Source: RGIG3701 sp030530205 (GTDB lineage: Bacteria; Planctomycetota; Planctomycetia; Pirellulales; Thermoguttaceae). Taken from it: a DNA stretch of 64,000 nucleotides. Made by a program: the position numbers and the translations under genes. Where the stretch lies: contig JAUMVK010000003.1 of the NCBI GenBank assembly GCA_030530205.1, forward strand, positions 1-64,000, written 5' to 3'. Under the pieces are notes generated by a model. The model was not told where the DNA came from and ran no database searches. It was given only the letters and a program-made list of their open reading frames with translations. This document shows positions 61,258 through 64,000 of this stretch, one piece after another (within the stretch, counting starts at the first letter, position 1; each line of letters opens with the position of its first letter).

Positions 61258-61653
61258 TCACCAAATCTCACAGATGACTTCGCCGCCGACCTGCTGATTC
61301 TTGGCCTCACGGTCACTTAACAAACCTTTACTGGTGCTGACCACCGAAACTCCCAAACCATTGAGAACCGGTTTCAAGTCGGCAGCGGCGGAATAAACGC
61401 GGCAACCAGGCTTGCTCACACGCTGGATGTGACGAATAACCCGTTCTCCATTGGGACCATATTTCAACTGAATACGAAGGAAATTCACAGGCTGGGCTTC
61501 CACAATCTGGTAGTCCCGAATGTAACCTTCCCGTTTCATCACTTCAGCGATGTTCTTCTTCAGGTTGGAGAAGGGGAGGTCAACAAACTGCTTCTCGACT
61601 CGAACAGCGTTCCGGATACGGGTCAACATATCCGCGATAGGATCTGTCATCAT
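61258..61653 (-). CDS. rpsH: 30S ribosomal protein S8
   Basis: The 131-residue protein starts MTDPIADMLTRIRNAVR and has the S8 C-terminal signature SVVSTSKGLLSDREAKNQQVGGE. S8 usually also represses its own operon by binding mRNA at rplE; a matching mRNA site could not be confirmed by eye. Two ATG codons overlap (61648-61653); AGAGG lies eight bases before the first. Confidence 0.97.
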   Translation of the reverse strand: MMTDPIADMLTRIRNAVRVEKQFVDLPFSNLKKNIAEVMKREGYIRDYQIVEAQPVNFLRIQLKYGPNGERVIRHIQRVSKPGCRVYSAAADLKPVLNGLGVSVVSTSKGLLSDREAKNQQVGGEVICEIW

Positions 61654-61672
61654 TGTATTGTACCTCTTACCA

Positions 61673-61858
61673 TTACCAACTAGCTTTTTTCACACCAGGA
61701 ATAAGTCCCTGGTCTGCCATTTTACGAAAACAAATACGGCAAATGCCGAATTTGCGATAGACAGCGCGGGGGCGTCCACACAGAAGGCAGCGGTTTTCGC
61801 TCCGTGTGGAGAATTTGGGCGTTTTGCTCGCTTTTGCGATTTTTGATTTGCTTGCCAT
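61673..61858 (-). CDS. rpsN: 30S ribosomal protein S14, type Z
   Basis: A 61-residue zinc-binding S14. The zinc ligands are CLLC (residues 24-27) and CRIC (40-43), and the protein is in the short form without the longer non-zinc N-terminus. It lies between rplE and rpsH on the minus strand, as in many bacteria. Confidence 0.96.
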   Translation of the reverse strand: MASKSKIAKASKTPKFSTRSENRCLLCGRPRAVYRKFGICRICFRKMADQGLIPGVKKASW

Positions 61859-61869
61859 TTAATTATCCC

Positions 61870-62418
61870 TTATTTTTCGGCACGGAACGGCATACCGAAT
61901 TTCTTCAGAAGAAGACGAGCGTCGTCGTCATTCTTAGCCGTAGTCACGATAGTAATTGTCATACCTTGAGGACGCGTGAATTTATCCGGGTTCAATTCCG
62001 GAAACACGATCTGTTCCGCAAGACCCATGTTATAGTTTCCACGTCTGTCGAATCCGTTCGGATTCAAACCGCGGAAGTCACGCACACGCGGCAAAGCGAT
62101 GCAGATAAGACGGTCCAAAAATTCATACATCCGCTGGTGGCGAAGTGTGACTTTGCACCCAATTTTCATACCTTCACGGAGGCGGAATCCTGCGATGGAT
62201 TTGCGCGCAGCCGTAACAACAGGCTTCTGACCGGAGATTTGAGTCAATGCATCAACAGCTTCTTCGAGGTGTTTCTTCTCGTTGATCGCAGAACCAACAC
62301 CCATGTTGATGATGATCTTCTCTAGTTTGGGCAGAGCCATGGGATTCTCAATACCAAGCTCTTTTTCGAGCGCCGGCAGAATCTCATTCTTATACTTTTC
62401 CTGAAGTCTCGGAATCAT
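61870..62418 (-). CDS. rplE: 50S ribosomal protein L5
   Basis: Binds 5S rRNA. The 182-residue protein has KLEKIIINMGVGSAIN (L5 signature), TGQKPVVTAARKSIAGFRLR-like sequence, RDFRGLNPNGFD and FPELNPDKFTRPQGMTITIVTT. Its own promoter lies 140 bases upstream and the rplX gene ends in a terminator, so rplE begins a second transcription unit of the cluster. Confidence 0.97.
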   Translation of the reverse strand: MIPRLQEKYKNEILPALEKELGIENPMALPKLEKIIINMGVGSAINEKKHLEEAVDALTQISGQKPVVTAARKSIAGFRLREGMKIGCKVTLRHQRMYEFLDRLICIALPRVRDFRGLNPNGFDRRGNYNMGLAEQIVFPELNPDKFTRPQGMTITIVTTAKNDDDARLLLKKFGMPFRAEK

Positions 62419-62556
62419 ATCTCTTACCGTATTACGGGTTGCTTATACAACCACTGGCCTAAGTTATTGAAACAATGCCACTTTCAAGCCTGCAGCAGGC
62501 TGAGTTGACATCGACGAATTCCATATATTAAAAATATATTTAGAATAGAGCCGTTT

Positions 62557-62584
62557 ATTATAACCAACTCTAAAATTTTTTCAA
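62557..62584 (-). promoter_or_regulatory. Promoter of the rplE-rplO unit
   Basis: On the minus strand TTGAAA (62579-62584) and TATAAT (62557-62562), spacer 16; the rplE start is about 140 bases downstream, leaving room for a regulatory leader. Confidence 0.65.
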
Positions 62585-62623
62585 GGTACACCTACCCTGT
62601 TTTTTCTGAATATTTTGAAATTT

Positions 62624-62681
62624 TCAGAAAAAGGAGCACGGCCTTCACGCGCACATTTGGCTTTCAGGAAGCGCGCTCCTT
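62624..62681 (-). terminator. Intrinsic terminator after rplX
   Basis: On the minus strand AAGGAGC (62675-62681) pairs with GCTCCTT (62631-62637), followed by TTTTTCTG. The loop is long and may hold a second stem. It would separate the rpmC-rplX unit from rplE. Confidence 0.6.
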
Positions 62682-62710
62682 ATGACCATCAGTATGATGA
62701 TGTTTCAAAA

Positions 62711-63046
62711 TCACGCTTTCTTGGCCTTGGAAATCTGGCCGTTACCCGCTCCACACTTTTTGCAGTAGCGTTCTTTCGTTCCGTCTTCCAGGACACGCGC
62801 ACCCATACGGGAGGCTTTGCCGCAGGATTCACAAACGATCATCACATTGGACATATCAATCGGTTTGTCGATCTGAAGACGTCCACCCTGTGGGTTCTGT
62901 TTGTTGGGACGAATGTGTTTGGTAACCGTATTGACTCCTTCAACGACCACTTTATTGGCGTCTTTGTCAACGCTGCTGACGCGCGAGACAGTACCTTTGG
63001 CCAGGCCGGAGATCACTTGAACTTTATCACCCTTACGAATACGCAT
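62711..63046 (-). CDS. rplX: 50S ribosomal protein L24
   Basis: The 111-residue protein has the KOW start MRIRKGDKVQVISGLAKG, TKHIRPNKQNPQGG and a C-terminal zinc-ribbon CESC...CKKC (about 71-74 and 94-97). This extension occurs in some bacterial L24 proteins. The ATG overlaps the rplN stop codon by one base (TGATG). It is followed by a terminator before the rplE unit. Confidence 0.96.
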   Translation of the reverse strand: MRIRKGDKVQVISGLAKGTVSRVSSVDKDANKVVVEGVNTVTKHIRPNKQNPQGGRLQIDKPIDMSNVMIVCESCGKASRMGARVLEDGTKERYCKKCGAGNGQISKAKKA

Positions 63047-63414
63047 CAGAGCACCTCACTTGCGAGGCTGACGATCTTCATGAAACCCTTTTCACGGAGT
63101 TCACGTGCGACTGCACCGAAGATACGCGTTCCACGCGGATTGTTGTCTTTGTCAATAATAACTGCAGCGTTCGAATCGAAACGGACATAACTGCCGTCTT
63201 CACGACGGACAGGATACGAAGTACGCACAATAACCGCGCGACAAACGCCGCCCTTTTTCATATCGCTTCCGGGAATAACACTTTTGACGCTGCAAACGAT
63301 GACATCGCCAATGTCAGCGGTACGTCTGTGAGTACCACCCAACACTTTGATGCACATGAGTTCCTTCGCGCCCGTGTTATCGGCCACAGCGAGCCGGGTC
63401 TGCATCTGGATCAT
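63046..63414 (-). CDS. rplN: 50S ribosomal protein L14
   Basis: The 122-residue protein is near-canonical L14: MIQMQTRLAVADNTGAKE, CIKVLGGT, VKSVIPGSDMKKG and RGTRIFGAVARELREK near the end. It overlaps rplX by one base. Confidence 0.97.
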   Translation of the reverse strand: MIQMQTRLAVADNTGAKELMCIKVLGGTHRRTADIGDVIVCSVKSVIPGSDMKKGGVCRAVIVRTSYPVRREDGSYVRFDSNAAVIIDKDNNPRGTRIFGAVARELREKGFMKIVSLASEVL

Positions 63415-63483
63415 TACAACACCTGTTTTCTATTGGAACTGGCCAGGGAGCAGAGTTTTTCCGTTCCCTGACACGTTTAACAT

Positions 63484-63777
63484 TTATTTGTTCGTGGCTT
63501 CCGCTTCGGCCTTCATGGCGTTCACATCGACCAAACGACTCTTCTGTTCGACGCTGATCAGAGTCCAGCGCTTCATTTTGGATTTCGGAGGACATTCTTC
63601 GATTTTAACCGTATCACCAACGTGAGACTCGTTGTTCTCATCGTGTGCGGTGCAGACGGTCTTGCGACGAATGAATTTTCCGTACTTCGGATGCTTCTCG
63701 AGACGGGAGATCTCCACGCGGCGAGTTTTATCCTGTTTATCGCTCGTAACGACACCAACGACTACTCTTTTCGGCAT
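63484..63777 (-). CDS. rpsQ: 30S ribosomal protein S17
   Basis: The 97-residue protein has the S17 blocks GVVTSDKQDKTRRVEI, HPKYGKFIRRKTVCTAHDE and HVGDTVKIEECPPKSKMKRW. It is followed by rplN after 69 bases. Confidence 0.97.
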   Translation of the reverse strand: MPKRVVVGVVTSDKQDKTRRVEISRLEKHPKYGKFIRRKTVCTAHDENNESHVGDTVKIEECPPKSKMKRWTLISVEQKSRLVDVNAMKAEAEATNK

Positions 63778-63805
63778 AATTAATCAATCCTTCTTTTCAA
63801 TGAGT

Positions 63806-64000
63806 TCAGACTTCTTCTGCCACGCGTTCGCTAAGGATCGTACGAATCTGGGCGACCAGTTTACGATTACGTTTCAGTTCGCTTGGAGCGTTCAAACGTT
63901 CATTCTGCGCTTGAAGACGCAAGGTGAAGAGCTCCTTAATGGCGTCGTTCAACGTATTCTGAAGCTGCTCGTTACTCTGTTCACGGAGTACTTTGGCTTT
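63806..64000 (-). CDS. rpmC: 50S ribosomal protein L29, partial (5' end outside window)
   Basis: Reading the minus strand from the window edge gives 64 codons to a TGA stop at 63806-63808. The encoded sequence contains LNDAIKELFTLRLQAQNERL and LKRNRKLVAQIRTIL, which match the L29 core. The N-terminus (a few residues) lies beyond 64000. It was found by direct reading, since it has no start codon within the window. Order rpmC-rpsQ-rplN-rplX as in most bacteria. Confidence 0.93.
   Translation of the reverse strand, partial: KAKVLREQSNEQLQNTLNDAIKELFTLRLQAQNERLNAPSELKRNRKLVAQIRTILSERVAEEV

Overview
The window looks like the chromosome of an anaerobic member of the Planctomycetota or a close PVC relative, possibly gut- or sediment-associated. 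This is inferred from gene content; there is no rRNA gene here. The supporting signs are two secreted proteins with PEP-CTERM anchors, a roughly 590-residue aspartate kinase with four ACT domains, a SpoVG-family gene next to ispE, KDO synthesis and a TolC-type efflux system (Gram-negative envelope), an [FeFe] hydrogenase (anaerobic metabolism), and a spc-type ribosomal cluster without rpmD. Many genes are single transcription units preceded by a very regular TATAAT box with a recognisable -35 box about 16 bases upstream.

Layout. 1-10900: lysC (minus), a kexin-like PEP-CTERM protease, a polytopic membrane protein, a 23S-rRNA-type methyltransferase, a hot-dog thioesterase, two secreted proteins of unknown function, and an unusual two-domain secreted protein (BPL_N amidotransferase-like plus NlpC/P60-like). 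11100-20200: trpS, a 62-bp tandem repeat, a probably Tat-exported [FeFe] hydrogenase, a secreted six-hairpin glycosidase-like protein, ribBA, a DprE2-like reductase, kdsA and a CrtI-like oxidoreductase. 20600-32400: a discoidin/LamG-like PEP-CTERM protein, spoVG-ispE, pgi, and a tolC-adaptor-permease RND efflux operon. 32600-41300: tRNA-Pro(UGG), an organophosphate-type MFS transporter, a sugar isomerase/epimerase-like protein, a 1242-residue GH101/GH129-like protein and a GHL10-type glycosidase, which together look like a glycan-use region. 41400-56600: a 1086-residue coiled-coil protein with triplicated repeats, a stand-alone receiver protein, a SEC-C/TPR-like protein, tmk, a DegT-type aminotransferase, an AddB-like nuclease, an LVIVD beta-propeller protein and a serine hydrolase. 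56600-64000 (minus): adk, secY and the ribosomal genes rplO-rpsE-rplR-rplF-rpsH-rpsN-rplE and rplX-rplN-rpsQ-rpmC, with the last gene cut by the window edge.

Intergenic DNA is rich in dispersed palindromic elements of at least three kinds: (A) a 34-62 bp unit built on 'ggcggtaatgaaggcc'; (B) inverted arms built on 'ttcattattcg', which in one clear copy enclose unit A; (C) a 100-140 bp multi-hairpin element with 'cctctttgagg' and 'ccccccagtctcgct'-like blocks, found three times, twice around the efflux permease gene. No CRISPR array, prophage, transposase or rRNA gene was seen. I did not find an obviously complete novel multi-gene system; the best leads are the BPL_N/NlpC fusion, the exported [FeFe] hydrogenase with an altered active-site loop, the repeat coiled-coil protein and the modular intergenic elements.
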